Assembly (NCBI GenBank): GCA_020027965.1
Contig: JAHRHE010000003.1
Location: 1-62,516, forward strand
DNA: 62,516 bases
Origin: Nitrospirota bacterium
GTDB taxonomy: Bacteria > Nitrospirota > Nitrospiria > Nitrospirales > Nitrospiraceae
Reading direction: 5' to 3'
In this document: positions 25,255 through 33,567 of the stretch, piece by piece
How the letters are laid out: every line of letters begins with the position of its first letter
How positions within the stretch are numbered: the stretch's first letter is position 1
The notes under the pieces: generated by a model
What the model was told of the DNA's origin: nothing
The model's input: the letters and a program-made list of their open reading frames with translations, nothing else
Databases searched by the model: none
Made by a program: the position numbers and the translations under genes

Positions 25255-25794
25255 TCAGGCCGGCGAGGCTTCTCCACCGCCTGACTGGACGGACGAGGTA
25301 AACTGTGCGGCCGGTGCACCCGCGCTGAGCAGTTTTTCCTTCAGGCGCCCGAGCTTGATCTCATCCTCCTTCTGTATCTCCAGAAACTCGATACCCGCCC
25401 GCTTGTCCTGAACGGATCGCACCACCGCGGATTGGATTGCGATTTGCCCCTCGCGGTCACCGGTCCGAAGCTCCAGACGCAGGGCCGCGCCCGGCTTCAA
25501 CGGCGGATCGCTTTCCAGGCGACACCCCCGGATCGACAGATTGAGCGTCATCCCCTCCCCGCGGATCTGCTCGGATGCATTGACGGCGCCATAGGACACC
25601 GGAAGGCGGATCGGTACCCTGACGTACTCTCGGATAGGGACATGGTGGATCGTTCCGGAGAACGCGAGAAAGCGCTGGGTGCAGAGCTGGCATCGAAAGG
25701 GAAAGAGCAGGAAAAGGGACAGCAGGTGCTCGACGACTCCACGTTGTCTGGACCGCCGAACAAATTGCTTCTCACATTGTGGGCACGTCAGCAT
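25255..25794 (-). CDS. PilZ-domain protein with zinc-ribbon start (copy 2)
   Basis: A 179-residue paralogue of the 24437-24961 product. The same plan is seen: CPQCEKQFVRRS and FRCQLCTQRF Cys pairs around a hydrophobic helix, then a PilZ domain (YVRVPIRLPVSY, LNLSIRGCRLE). A GGAGA precedes the ATG at 25794. It is a likely cyclic-di-GMP responsive adaptor. A TATAAT at 25863-25868 on the minus strand may be its -10 box. The C-terminal tail beyond about 160 is low-complexity and differs from copy 1. Confidence 0.85.
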   Translation of the reverse strand: MLTCPQCEKQFVRRSRQRGVVEHLLSLFLLFPFRCQLCTQRFLAFSGTIHHVPIREYVRVPIRLPVSYGAVNASEQIRGEGMTLNLSIRGCRLESDPPLKPGAALRLELRTGDREGQIAIQSAVVRSVQDKRAGIEFLEIQKEDEIKLGRLKEKLLSAGAPAAQFTSSVQSGGGEASPA

Positions 25795-25862
25795 CGCTCT
25801 CCATATCCTCCACGGAGACCGCGTGGCGCGCGACGCGGCTCTGGACCGCGAAAATCCCGAGG

Positions 25863-25868
25863 ATTATA
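25863..25868 (-). promoter_or_regulatory. Possible -10 box for the PilZ/lhr operon
   Basis: TATAAT on the minus strand, 69 bases before the PilZ copy 2 start, in a locally AT-rich stretch. No good -35 hexamer is found 17 bases upstream, so this is tentative. Confidence 0.35.
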
Positions 25869-25996
25869 CCCTAAGCATAGCACGATCGGACCGATTTTGG
25901 CGACTATCCTTCGGGATTTCTTTCGAGCTCGGACGGGCTACAATGGCGAGGAAGTTGCTCCCTGTCGGCTTGCTCACTAGTCGCCGGCCAGCTCGT

Positions 25997-27490
25997 TCAA
26001 TATCGGAGCAGCAAGAGCACCGAGAGGCACACCATCAGGTTATTCACCGCGTGAGCCAGCATGCCGGGAAGCAAGCTGCCGGTCTTCTCATAGGCCCAGG
26101 CCCAGATCACTCCGCTCCAGAAGACGCCAGCGAACCCCAACAGGCCGTAGCCATGGGCGATGGCAAAGATCGCCGAGCTGATCACGGCGGCCGTGCCCCA
26201 CCGGAACTTCCGCCTGAGCGTGCCGAACAGCAGCCCGCGAAAGACCAGTTCCTCGAAGGTCGGCGCCAGCACGACGTATTGCAGAATAGTGAGCGCCACG
26301 ATACCCGGGCTTCCCCAGACCAGATCGCTGTCAAACCATTCGGTCCAGTGGTCGGACAGATCGAACTGGTCGGCGGCCAGCCCGATCCCCCATTCTCCGA
26401 CCAGCCCGGCGGCCACCACCGCCACCACCGCCAGTCCCAACCGTCCCCAGGCCCCGGCGAGTGGCCACAGACCAAGGCCCGATCGCAATCCCGGCGTCTC
26501 TCCACCGAACAAGTACCGATGGGCCAGCAGGAGCACCGGCAGGTTGGCGAGCGGAATCGAGATGGCCGCCAGCACCGAAGGGGGGAGCTCCACCCACAGG
26601 AGAAATCCCAAGGTCAGCACCCCACCGAGCGCCCCGCCTTGCACCAACACGGCCACGCCATCCCATCCTCTCCAGCGCGGCGGGATCGGTGCAGACCCCA
26701 CCCTGAAGGAGGCCGGCTCCGCATGTCGCCGACTCCACATCCAACGGCACGCCGCGAGGCCGAGCAGGAGCACCCCCCACTCAAGCACCGCGAATGCGCG
26801 CGTGCGCCGGACCAAGAGGTCCCCGCGCGCCGTCATCGCGTCACGGGTTCTCGACAGCAGTGCACGGTCACCGCTGCGGGTCGCCACATTGATCGCGAGC
26901 CGATCATGGAACCAGCCGGCCGGTACTGTCTCCGCCAGCTCGGCCTGGAAGAGCACCCCGGCTGCCGGATCGAGCCTCGGCTCGAGATACGCTGCCCTGA
27001 GCAGGTGCGCCAAGGTCGGATAGGGATCAGGACGGGCGGACCAGGCTTTGGTCTTCTTCCGGACTTCGTCCAGCCGCCCGGCTTCGGCCTGCAAAATAGC
27101 CAGTTGGAGGTGGATCAGTGGATGAGGCCGCGCGGCAGCGAGTTCTTCATACCAGGTGATCGCCTGCTTCAGCTCGTCCGGGCCGCTGTCTGTCGTCATC
27201 CGGTAGAACCATCGTTCCCAGGCGGGTAGCCGCGTCAGCGCGTCTTCGAGGTCGAGGGTCCGGCCGACCATGAGCGAGAGCGCGCGCTCCGGCGTGGGGA
27301 CGCGCTCCAAGGGAGGCACCGACAAATGCAGCCACCCATACAGGGTGAGGCAGGCCAGAAGGATCACCGCGGAGAGACCGGTCACGACAGGCGAGAGCTG
27401 CGGCCGAAGGGGGCCGCGATCCGGCGGGACGGAATCCAGCGCCGCAGGTGGGGTTGGAAATTCGTCCTGGTCTGTCTCGTACGGATTCAT
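25997..27490 (-). CDS. CPBP-family intramembrane protease with large N-terminal region
   Basis: A 497-residue membrane protein. The start at 27490 (MNPYETD) is preferred; a longer frame to 27589 has no conserved character. Residues about 1-50 are cytoplasmic, with a helix near 40-58, then a soluble region to about 240 with TPR-like helical content (ELAAARPHPLIHLQLAILQAEAGRLDEV). Several helices follow. The CPBP (Abi, CaaX-like) catalytic motifs are FEELVFRG near 412, FAIAHG near 436 and HAVNN near 480. Such proteases cleave near prenylated or membrane substrates and some act in immunity or signalling. It is divergent from the aminotransferase gene. Confidence 0.87.
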   Translation of the reverse strand: MNPYETDQDEFPTPPAALDSVPPDRGPLRPQLSPVVTGLSAVILLACLTLYGWLHLSVPPLERVPTPERALSLMVGRTLDLEDALTRLPAWERWFYRMTTDSGPDELKQAITWYEELAAARPHPLIHLQLAILQAEAGRLDEVRKKTKAWSARPDPYPTLAHLLRAAYLEPRLDPAAGVLFQAELAETVPAGWFHDRLAINVATRSGDRALLSRTRDAMTARGDLLVRRTRAFAVLEWGVLLLGLAACRWMWSRRHAEPASFRVGSAPIPPRWRGWDGVAVLVQGGALGGVLTLGFLLWVELPPSVLAAISIPLANLPVLLLAHRYLFGGETPGLRSGLGLWPLAGAWGRLGLAVVAVVAAGLVGEWGIGLAADQFDLSDHWTEWFDSDLVWGSPGIVALTILQYVVLAPTFEELVFRGLLFGTLRRKFRWGTAAVISSAIFAIAHGYGLLGFAGVFWSGVIWAWAYEKTGSLLPGMLAHAVNNLMVCLSVLLLLRY

Positions 27491-27655
27491 CAACACTGGA
27501 TTCTCGAAGCGCCGCAGTATACCACTTTTGCCATTCTTCTCAGAACTGCCCACTAGTAGCAGCCGAGGTGATTTCGGTATACTACCCACTCCCAGACTGG
27601 GCGCGGCACGCTGCGGTCATGTCGCCTGAGTCACTCCCGACCCGGTATCGGTCTG

Positions 27656-28858
27656 ATGGCTGAACATTACAGCGAGCTCTCGATCCCACACCGGTTGCTG
27701 CTTGGTCCAGGACCGAGCCTGGTCCACCCCCGCGTGCTCCGCGCCATCGCCTCTCCCCTGCTCGGGCACCTCGATCCCGCCTTCCTTCAGCTCATGAACG
27801 AAATCCAGGAGATGCTACGACACGTCTTCCGGACGCAGAACCCTTTTACGATCGCCGTGTCGGGAACCGGCTCGGCCGGTATGGAGGCCGCGCTGGTGAA
27901 TCTGACGGAGCCCGGTGATCCGGTGATCGTGGGCATCAACGGCATCTTCGGTGCGAGAATGGCGACGATCGTCGAACGCTGCGGCGGCCGGCTGATCCGG
28001 GCGGAGGCGCCCTGGGGTCACATCATCGAACCGGAGACGATCGCGGAGGCGCTCACGAAGACCGGCCCGGTGAAGGCGGTGGCGCTCGTGCATGCCGAAA
28101 CTTCGACCGGTGTCCACCAACCGTTGGAACGGATCGGCGCGCTGTGCCGGGAGCACGGCGCCCTGTTCATCGTGGACGCGGTCACCTCCCTGGGCGGGCT
28201 TCCCGTCGAAGTGGATCGGTGGGGAATTGACGCCTGTTACAGTGGAACCCAGAAGTGCCTGAGCTGTCCGCCTGGGCTGGCGCCGCTCACGTTGAGCGAC
28301 CGTGCGCTGGCGGTCATCCGGGGGCGCAAAGCGCCCTGTCAGAGCTGGTATCTGGATCTGTCGCTGATCGCGGACTATTGGGCGGAGGGCAAGCGGGCCT
28401 ATCATCACACTGCCCCCATCTCGATGCTGTACGCGCTGCGGGAAGCGTTGCGTCTCGTCGAGGAGGAGGGACTGGAGGCTCGATTCGCGCGGCACCGGAC
28501 GAACGGCGACGCGCTGATGGCCGGACTCGGCGCCCTCGGTCTGACGCCCTTCGCGCAAGAAGGCCACCGCCTGCCCAGCCTGCACTGCGTCCTCCTCCCG
28601 ACCCCCGTGGAAGAGGGCTCGGTCAGAACCGAACTGCTGCAGCGGTTCGGGATCGAGATCGGCGGCGGCCTGGGCGCGCTGCAAGGCAAAGCCTGGCGTA
28701 TCGGATTGATGGGCGAATCTTCCACGAAGGCCGACGTCCTGAGCCTCCTCAGCGCCCTGGAAGACATCTTTGAGCACCGAGGCTTGATCCGCCGCACGGG
28801 GGTCGCCGTGGAGGCCGCCTCCCGCCTTTACTCAAGCCCCACGCTTCAGCGTGGATGA
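27656..28858 (+). CDS. Class V aminotransferase (alanine-glyoxylate family)
   Basis: A 400-residue PLP enzyme. It starts with LLLGPGPSLVHPRVL, has a VSGTGSAGMEAAL phosphate-binding loop near residue 68, VDAVTSLGG (PLP Asp) near 173, and SGTQKCLSCPPG with the PLP Lys near 198. The closest known group is serine/alanine-glyoxylate aminotransferase. The last residues, YSSPTLQRG, are coded by a short palindrome (28839-28854) and look like an added tail rather than family sequence. The gene is preceded by TATACT at 27578-27583, a possible -10 box, and is followed by a haem protein gene 33 bp downstream. Confidence 0.9.
   Translation: MAEHYSELSIPHRLLLGPGPSLVHPRVLRAIASPLLGHLDPAFLQLMNEIQEMLRHVFRTQNPFTIAVSGTGSAGMEAALVNLTEPGDPVIVGINGIFGARMATIVERCGGRLIRAEAPWGHIIEPETIAEALTKTGPVKAVALVHAETSTGVHQPLERIGALCREHGALFIVDAVTSLGGLPVEVDRWGIDACYSGTQKCLSCPPGLAPLTLSDRALAVIRGRKAPCQSWYLDLSLIADYWAEGKRAYHHTAPISMLYALREALRLVEEEGLEARFARHRTNGDALMAGLGALGLTPFAQEGHRLPSLHCVLLPTPVEEGSVRTELLQRFGIEIGGGLGALQGKAWRIGLMGESSTKADVLSLLSALEDIFEHRGLIRRTGVAVEAASRLYSSPTLQRG
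28839..28854. repeat. Short palindrome like an IS200/IS605 end
   Basis: CCACGC, TTCA loop, GCGTGG. Together with the preceding CC it matches the CCCCACGCTTCAGCGTGG palindrome often seen at IS200/IS605-type element ends and in proteins ending SSPTLQRG. It lies at the stop codon of the aminotransferase and may also act as a weak terminator. Confidence 0.45.
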
Positions 28859-28891
28859 CCCTGGTCAGGAGATAAGGAGCGGAGCACGTTC

Positions 28892-29491
28892 ATGAAACAT
28901 GCTATGGTGTGGGCAAGTGCCCTGATCATGTTCACCGTGGTGGGTCTGGCCGGGTACTGGATCGTTACGTCGCTCCGTAAGGATGCGGGGGCACCCGTGA
29001 CGATCGCTCCGGAGATGGTGGCCGAGTACGTCCACGCCGTGATCGAGGCCAACCGAACCGTGTACGCGACGGGGGTGGTGGAGAAAATGCAGGAGCGCGG
29101 CATCGTGCAGGCGGCAGAACACTGGAAGCAGGAGAACGCCCTGCCGCTCCCGGCTCAGTTCTTGATCGAGACCGGGCGCCTCGTGGCGGAGAAGGGCAGC
29201 GGCCTCAAGTACAAGCTTGTCAGCCTCTGGCCGATTTATGTCTGGAACGCGCCGGCCACGGACTTCGAGCGGACAGGCCTTGAAGCGGTGATCAAGAACC
29301 CGAATGTACCCTACACGGGATTCGTGCGGCACGGACACGAGCGGTACTTCCAGGCCATCTATGCGGACGTGGCCGTGACCCCGGCGTGCGTCACCTGCCA
29401 CAACAACCACGCGAACAGCCCCAAGCGGGACTTCAAGCTCAACGATGTCATGGGGGGCATCGTGATCACCATCCCGGTCAGCCCCCAGTAG
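28892..29491 (+). CDS. Tll0287-like (DUF3365) c-type haem protein, stand-alone 1
   Basis: A 199-residue membrane-anchored or exported protein. An N-terminal hydrophobic helix covers residues 5-27. The rest is the DUF3365/Tll0287-like domain, with the c-type haem motif CVTCH near 165-169 and a second Cys-free NNHANSPKRDFKLNDVMGG segment after it. Tll0287 from cyanobacteria binds haem c and is thought to sense redox state or small ligands. It is a close paralogue of the 37652-38251 product; shared stretches include LPLPAQFL, RYFQAIYAD and SPKRDF. There is no adjacent kinase at this copy. Confidence 0.88.
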   Translation: MKHAMVWASALIMFTVVGLAGYWIVTSLRKDAGAPVTIAPEMVAEYVHAVIEANRTVYATGVVEKMQERGIVQAAEHWKQENALPLPAQFLIETGRLVAEKGSGLKYKLVSLWPIYVWNAPATDFERTGLEAVIKNPNVPYTGFVRHGHERYFQAIYADVAVTPACVTCHNNHANSPKRDFKLNDVMGGIVITIPVSPQ

Positions 29492-29571
29492 GGCTACCGG
29501 GGTAGCGAGCCAACCGATCGTGTGAGTTGCGTAGGGACGCTTCCTGCCGCCCTGGGATTCTGGCCTCCACG

Positions 29572-30801
29572 ATGAGAATCGTCTTACGACAGATCCGGAT
29601 GATCGACGGGACCGGGCGCGTCCGGGAACGGGCGACCGTGCTGCTTCAGGACGGCCGCATCGCGGCGGTGGGCGAGGAGAAGGAGGTGCGCGCGCCTCGC
29701 GGCGCAGTCACCATTGACGGTCGAGGAATGACCGTCCTGCCCGGCCTGATCGATTGCCACGTGCACCTCTGCCTCGGGAGCGAGCCGGACGTGGTCCGGA
29801 CGATCCAGGAAGAAGACCCTGCCTTCACGCTCCTGAAAGCCGCCCGATTCGCCCGCCTCACCCTTGAGGCCGGCTTCACCACGGTCCGCGATCTCGGCTT
29901 CCGGGATCACTCGATCTTCGCGCTTGTGCGGGCCATCGCGGACGGCCTCGGGGCGGGGCCGCGCATCCTCCCGGCCGGCCTGGTGATTTGCATGACCGGC
30001 GGGCATGCCCGCTTCATCGGCCGTGAAGCCGACGGCCCGGCCGAGGTGGTGCAGGCCGTCCGCGAGCAACTGGCCGCCGGCGCAGCGGTGATCAAGTTCA
30101 TCGCGACCGGTGGGGTCCTCACTCCTGGTACCTCGCCGGAGTCCGCGCAGATGACCCTCGACGAGCTGGCGGCGGGCATGGCGGAAGCCCGTCAGGCGGG
30201 CCGGCGCATCGCCGCGCACGCGCACGGCGCCGAAGGGATGAAAAACGCCGTCCGCGCCGGCGCGCATTCGATCGAGCACGCGACCCTCATGGACGACAAG
30301 GCCGCCGACCTGATGCGCGCGCACGGCGTCTTCATGGTCCCGACCCTCTCGGCGCTCGCCACGACCGCCGACTGCCGCGGGGCGTGCGGCGTTCCGGAGA
30401 CGGCCTTGCAGAAGGCGCGGGCGTTGCGACCCCGGCATGAAGCCAGTTTCAAGAAGGCCTACCGGTCCGGGATTCCCATCGCCATGGGCACGGACGCGGG
30501 CACGCCGTTCAATGAGCACGGAGCAAACGCGCAGGAATTGGAGCGGATGGTCGCGCTGGGGATGAGCCCGATGGACGCCCTCGTGGCCGCCACCAGCTCG
30601 GCCGCCCGGCTGCTCGGGATCAATCAAGAGGTGGGGACCATCGAGGTAGGCAAGGTCGCGGACCTGCTTGTCGTCAGCGGCAACCCGCTCAGGAACATCG
30701 GCTTGCTGCGCAACAAGGACCGGATCGCCGGCGTCATGCAGGCAGGCCGGTTTGTTTCCGGAGAGTTGGCGACGGGAAAACCGCCAATGGCTGATGGTTA
30801 A
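29572..30801 (+). CDS. Imidazolonepropionase-like amidohydrolase
   Basis: A 409-residue metal-dependent amidohydrolase started at the ATG at 29572 (MRIVLRQ); an upstream ATG at 29527 gives 15 unsupported residues. Metal motifs are DCHVHLC near residue 62, KFIATGGVL (the Lys) near 178, AAHAHGAEG and EHATLMD (the His), and MGTDAGTP near 308. This is the subgroup of Xaa-Pro dipeptidase-like and imidazolonepropionase-related enzymes that act on amide or ring C-N bonds. The last five residues, MADG and the stop, are coded by the first units of a heptamer repeat. Confidence 0.86.
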   Translation: MRIVLRQIRMIDGTGRVRERATVLLQDGRIAAVGEEKEVRAPRGAVTIDGRGMTVLPGLIDCHVHLCLGSEPDVVRTIQEEDPAFTLLKAARFARLTLEAGFTTVRDLGFRDHSIFALVRAIADGLGAGPRILPAGLVICMTGGHARFIGREADGPAEVVQAVREQLAAGAAVIKFIATGGVLTPGTSPESAQMTLDELAAGMAEARQAGRRIAAHAHGAEGMKNAVRAGAHSIEHATLMDDKAADLMRAHGVFMVPTLSALATTADCRGACGVPETALQKARALRPRHEASFKKAYRSGIPIAMGTDAGTPFNEHGANAQELERMVALGMSPMDALVAATSSAARLLGINQEVGTIEVGKVADLLVVSGNPLRNIGLLRNKDRIAGVMQAGRFVSGELATGKPPMADG

Positions 30802-30856
30802 TGGTTGATGGGGAATGCCGGCATTGACCATTAACCATGGACCATTGACCATTCTT
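30787..30856. repeat. Ten-unit heptamer repeat, self-complementary, at a convergent gene end
   Basis: Ten exact seven-base units: ATGGCTG, ATGGTTA, ATGGTTG, ATGGGGA, ATGCCGG, CATTGAC, CATTAAC, CATGGAC, CATTGAC, CATTCTT. The second half is roughly the reverse complement of the first, so the tract can fold into one long hairpin centred on AATGCCGGCATT. It contains the stop codon of the plus-strand amidohydrolase and reaches the stop codon of the minus-strand DnaJ gene, so it may serve both as a terminator. Confidence 0.85.
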
Positions 30857-31494
30857 CATCGTCTGGCATAGAACAGCTCCAAGGCATCCCGGTAGCCGTT
30901 CAGCCGGCCGCGCTGGTAGGCCTCCTGGAGGCGCTCCTTCACCTCCTTGAGGCGCTGCTCGTCCTCTTTTTTGGCGACCCGCTGGGAGATCATCATCAGG
31001 AGGGCCACGTCCAGCACCCGCTTCTTCTTGGTCTCCATCTCCGGAGTCACGAACTCGTGCAGGACTTCCGCCGCGCGCGAGGCCACCACAGTCTCCTGAA
31101 ACGTGTCGTACCCCTGCCGTTCGACGGTGCGGGCCCGGATCTTCGCCAGTTCGGCCTTGACCCGTGAGACGTTCTGGACCAGAGCCGCAAACACCTCTTT
31201 GCGTCCTTCATCAGCGAGCTTCCGCTCCATCTCCTCGAGAATAACGGCGGGATCCGGCGCGGACTCCCGGGGCTCATCCCCCCAGCGCAGACGTTCGAAG
31301 GTCCGTCGCTTGTCCGGGTCCCCGATGATCTCGTAGGCGGCGTTGATCTCGCGGATCTTCGCCTCGGCTTCCGTATTGCTCGGATTCCGGTCCGGGTGGT
31401 ACTGGAAGACGAGCTTCCGGTAGGCCTTCTTAATGTCCTCGTCGGAAGCTTCTCTCGAGACGCCGAGCGTGTCGTAGTAGTCCAACCGCGCCAT
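30856..31494 (-). CDS. DnaJ-domain protein
   Basis: A 212-residue protein with a J domain at residues 4-70: [20 protein letters not shown] and the HPD motif at 33-35. The rest (about 80-212) is helical and charged, with no zinc-finger or glycine-rich region, so this is a type III-like J protein that recruits Hsp70 (DnaK) to an unknown client. The gene converges with the amidohydrolase; its stop codon touches the heptamer repeat. Confidence 0.87.
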   Translation of the reverse strand: MARLDYYDTLGVSREASDEDIKKAYRKLVFQYHPDRNPSNTEAEAKIREINAAYEIIGDPDKRRTFERLRWGDEPRESAPDPAVILEEMERKLADEGRKEVFAALVQNVSRVKAELAKIRARTVERQGYDTFQETVVASRAAEVLHEFVTPEMETKKKRVLDVALLMMISQRVAKKEDEQRLKEVKERLQEAYQRGRLNGYRDALELFYARR

Positions 31495-31578
31495 GGGGTC
31501 CGACTATAGCATCGGGTCGGAAGCCCCGCAACGGGCGCTTGACACCGGGCTGAAACCTGCCTAGCCTGGCACCCCATT

Positions 31579-32946
31579 GTGCCCGAACAGCCTGTCATGC
31601 CTGCGCACTCCTGGCGTCACGGCGTCACCCGCTACCAGTGGCTGGTGCTGTTCGTGGCCTGGCTCGGGTGGGTCTTTGATTCCATGGATGCGACGATCTA
31701 TGCACTCGTGCTCCATCCCGCCCTCGAAGATCTCCTCCGGCTCTCCGCAGCCGCCGGGACAGCCGGCCAGCAGAGCAGCGGCCCGGAGGCGATCGGCCCG
31801 GAGGTCATCGGCCCGGAGGTCATCGGCCCGGAGGTCATCGGATGGTACGGCGGGATCATCTTTTCCATCTTCCTGATCGGCTGGGCGATCGGCGGCGTAC
31901 TATTCGGGGTGGCGGCGGACCGCCTCGGACGCACGAAGACGCTGATCATCACGATCCTCACGTACTCGGTCTTCACGGGCCTGGCCGCCCTGTCGCAGGA
32001 CTGGTGGCACCTGGCGATCTATCGGTTCCTGACCGCGCTGGGAATCGGCGGGGAATGGGCGGCCGGCGCGTCAATCGTGGCGGAGGCCTGGCCCGAAGAC
32101 AAGCGGGCCAAGGCGGCGGGGATTCTCCAATCGGCCTGGGCGGTGGGCTTTTTCCTCGCCGCCACCTTCAACTTGCTGCTGCGTGGATACGGCTGGCGGG
32201 CCCTGTTCCTGGTCGGCGTGATTCCGGCGCTCGTGGCCTTGCTGGTCCGCCTCTGGGTGAAGGAACCTGACCGGTGGGTGAAAGTCCACGCGGAAGAGCA
32301 GCGATCCGGGAGGACGCATCAGCTCAGGCTCTGGGAGTTGTTCCAGCGTCCCCTCCGGCGCTCGACCCTGGTCGGGTCAGGGCTCGCCTTTGTCGCCGTG
32401 TTCGGACTCTGGGGCGCGACCAACTGGACCCCGACGCTGATTGCGGCCTTGCCCGACATGCAGGGGCTGGGCCGCGCCACGTTGTCGAGTGCCATGAGCT
32501 ATGCGATCATGGCGCTCAACGCCGGGGCTCTCCTGGGCTATCTGAGCTTCGGTCCCCTGGCAGAGCGATTCGGCCGCCGGCCTGTCTTCGCCCTCATGTG
32601 CGCCGGGAGCTTGGTCATGCTTCCGGTGACATTCCTCACGCCACATGCCTATCTGGATGTGGTGCTGTTGCTCCCGCTGCTGGGCTTCTTCAACAATGGC
32701 ATCTTCAGCGGTTTCCCCATCTATCTTCCGGAACTGTACCCGACCCGCCTGCGCGCGACCGGCGCCGGGTTCTGCTTCAATGCCGGCCGCGTGCTGGCGT
32801 CCATCTCGCCCTTCCTGACGGGATCCCTGGTCGCTTCGCTGGGCAGCTTCGGACGGGCCGCGAGCGCGATTGCGCTGATCTATCTAGTGGGCCTGGTCAT
32901 CCTCCCCTTTGCGCCCGAGACGCGGGGACGGCCACTTCCTGACTAA
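31579..32946 (+). CDS. MFS transporter with tandem repeat in a loop
   Basis: A 455-residue major facilitator protein with 12 predicted helices. The segment WVFDSMDATIYALVL is the first helix, and DRLGRTKTLIITIL the loop-2/3 signature of MFS. It resembles the aromatic acid/sialic acid type proton symporters, with the GIGGEWAAGASIVAEAWP stretch. Between helices 1 and 2, residues 68-87 consist of four five-residue repeats (GPEAI, GPEVI three times) coded by a 15-base tandem repeat. The GTG at 31579 or the ATG at 31597 may be the start. Confidence 0.87.
   Translation: MPEQPVMPAHSWRHGVTRYQWLVLFVAWLGWVFDSMDATIYALVLHPALEDLLRLSAAAGTAGQQSSGPEAIGPEVIGPEVIGPEVIGWYGGIIFSIFLIGWAIGGVLFGVAADRLGRTKTLIITILTYSVFTGLAALSQDWWHLAIYRFLTALGIGGEWAAGASIVAEAWPEDKRAKAAGILQSAWAVGFFLAATFNLLLRGYGWRALFLVGVIPALVALLVRLWVKEPDRWVKVHAEEQRSGRTHQLRLWELFQRPLRRSTLVGSGLAFVAVFGLWGATNWTPTLIAALPDMQGLGRATLSSAMSYAIMALNAGALLGYLSFGPLAERFGRRPVFALMCAGSLVMLPVTFLTPHAYLDVVLLLPLLGFFNNGIFSGFPIYLPELYPTRLRATGAGFCFNAGRVLASISPFLTGSLVASLGSFGRAASAIALIYLVGLVILPFAPETRGRPLPD
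31780..31839 (+). repeat. Four 15-bp tandem repeats inside MFS gene
   Basis: GGCCCGGAGGCGATC once then GGCCCGGAGGTCATC three times, in frame, coding GPEAI/GPEVI. The unit is 15 bases, so copy change keeps the reading frame. Confidence 0.9.
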
Positions 32947-32973
32947 GATGGGGATGCCTGACGGGAGACGCGG

Positions 32974-33294
32974 TTAGTCCCCCAGGAGTTCTTCGGGTGG
33001 CTGAAACTTGTAGAACGGCACCGCAGGAGCAAACAGCCAGGCAGCTTGCCTCTTGTTCCCGGGTCGCAACCGAAGCGTTCCCGCAGGGGTGACCAGGACG
33101 CCGGACTCCCATTCCATGAACGTATCGAGGGATGAGCTGTGGAGAAACCGCATCGGTCTGGCTCCCAGGCCGACTTCCCTGAACCCTGGCAGGCTACTGC
33201 TCTTATCGGCCGGAAGGCTCCCAAACCTGAGCGCCAATGCCCCGGACGAGGCTTGCAAGAGAGAAGAGGAAAGACGCCTACGCTCATGAGCCAT
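32974..33294 (-). CDS. Hypothetical protein, 106 residues
   Basis: A frame on the minus strand whose ATG at 33294 has an AGGACA sequence six bases upstream. The product is basic in its first part and ends in a hydrophobic/aromatic stretch (QAAWLFAPAVPFYKFQPPEEL). I do not recognise a family, no membrane helix is clear, and the longer frame to 33552 is not supported. It lies between the MFS gene and the response regulator on the opposite strand, so it could also be a spurious frame. Confidence 0.35.
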   Translation of the reverse strand: MAHERRRLSSSLLQASSGALALRFGSLPADKSSSLPGFREVGLGARPMRFLHSSSLDTFMEWESGVLVTPAGTLRLRPGNKRQAAWLFAPAVPFYKFQPPEELLGD

Positions 33295-33567
33295 TCCCCT
33301 GTCCTGCCGAGGTCTCACTTGAAATCGGACCCCGGATGGGGTCATACTTTTAACAATTGGGGTGAGCGCACCGACCTCCGCACCTGACGTCAATGGCTCC
33401 TCTGACTCTTCACAGATCTGGCCCGAGAGGGTGGTTCCGTAGACCCTCCGATTCCTATACAATAGCGCCACCGGTGGAGCGACATCGTTCTGTTCCTGGC
33501 CCAAGGGTTTGGAGATGAGAAGACGATAGAGAGCAGTGAACCAACATCCCAATGAGGGAGGACCATC

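Noticed and set aside
25679-27229. A 516-codon plus-strand frame.
   Set aside because: It is antisense to the PilZ and CPBP protease genes, both of which carry clear motifs.
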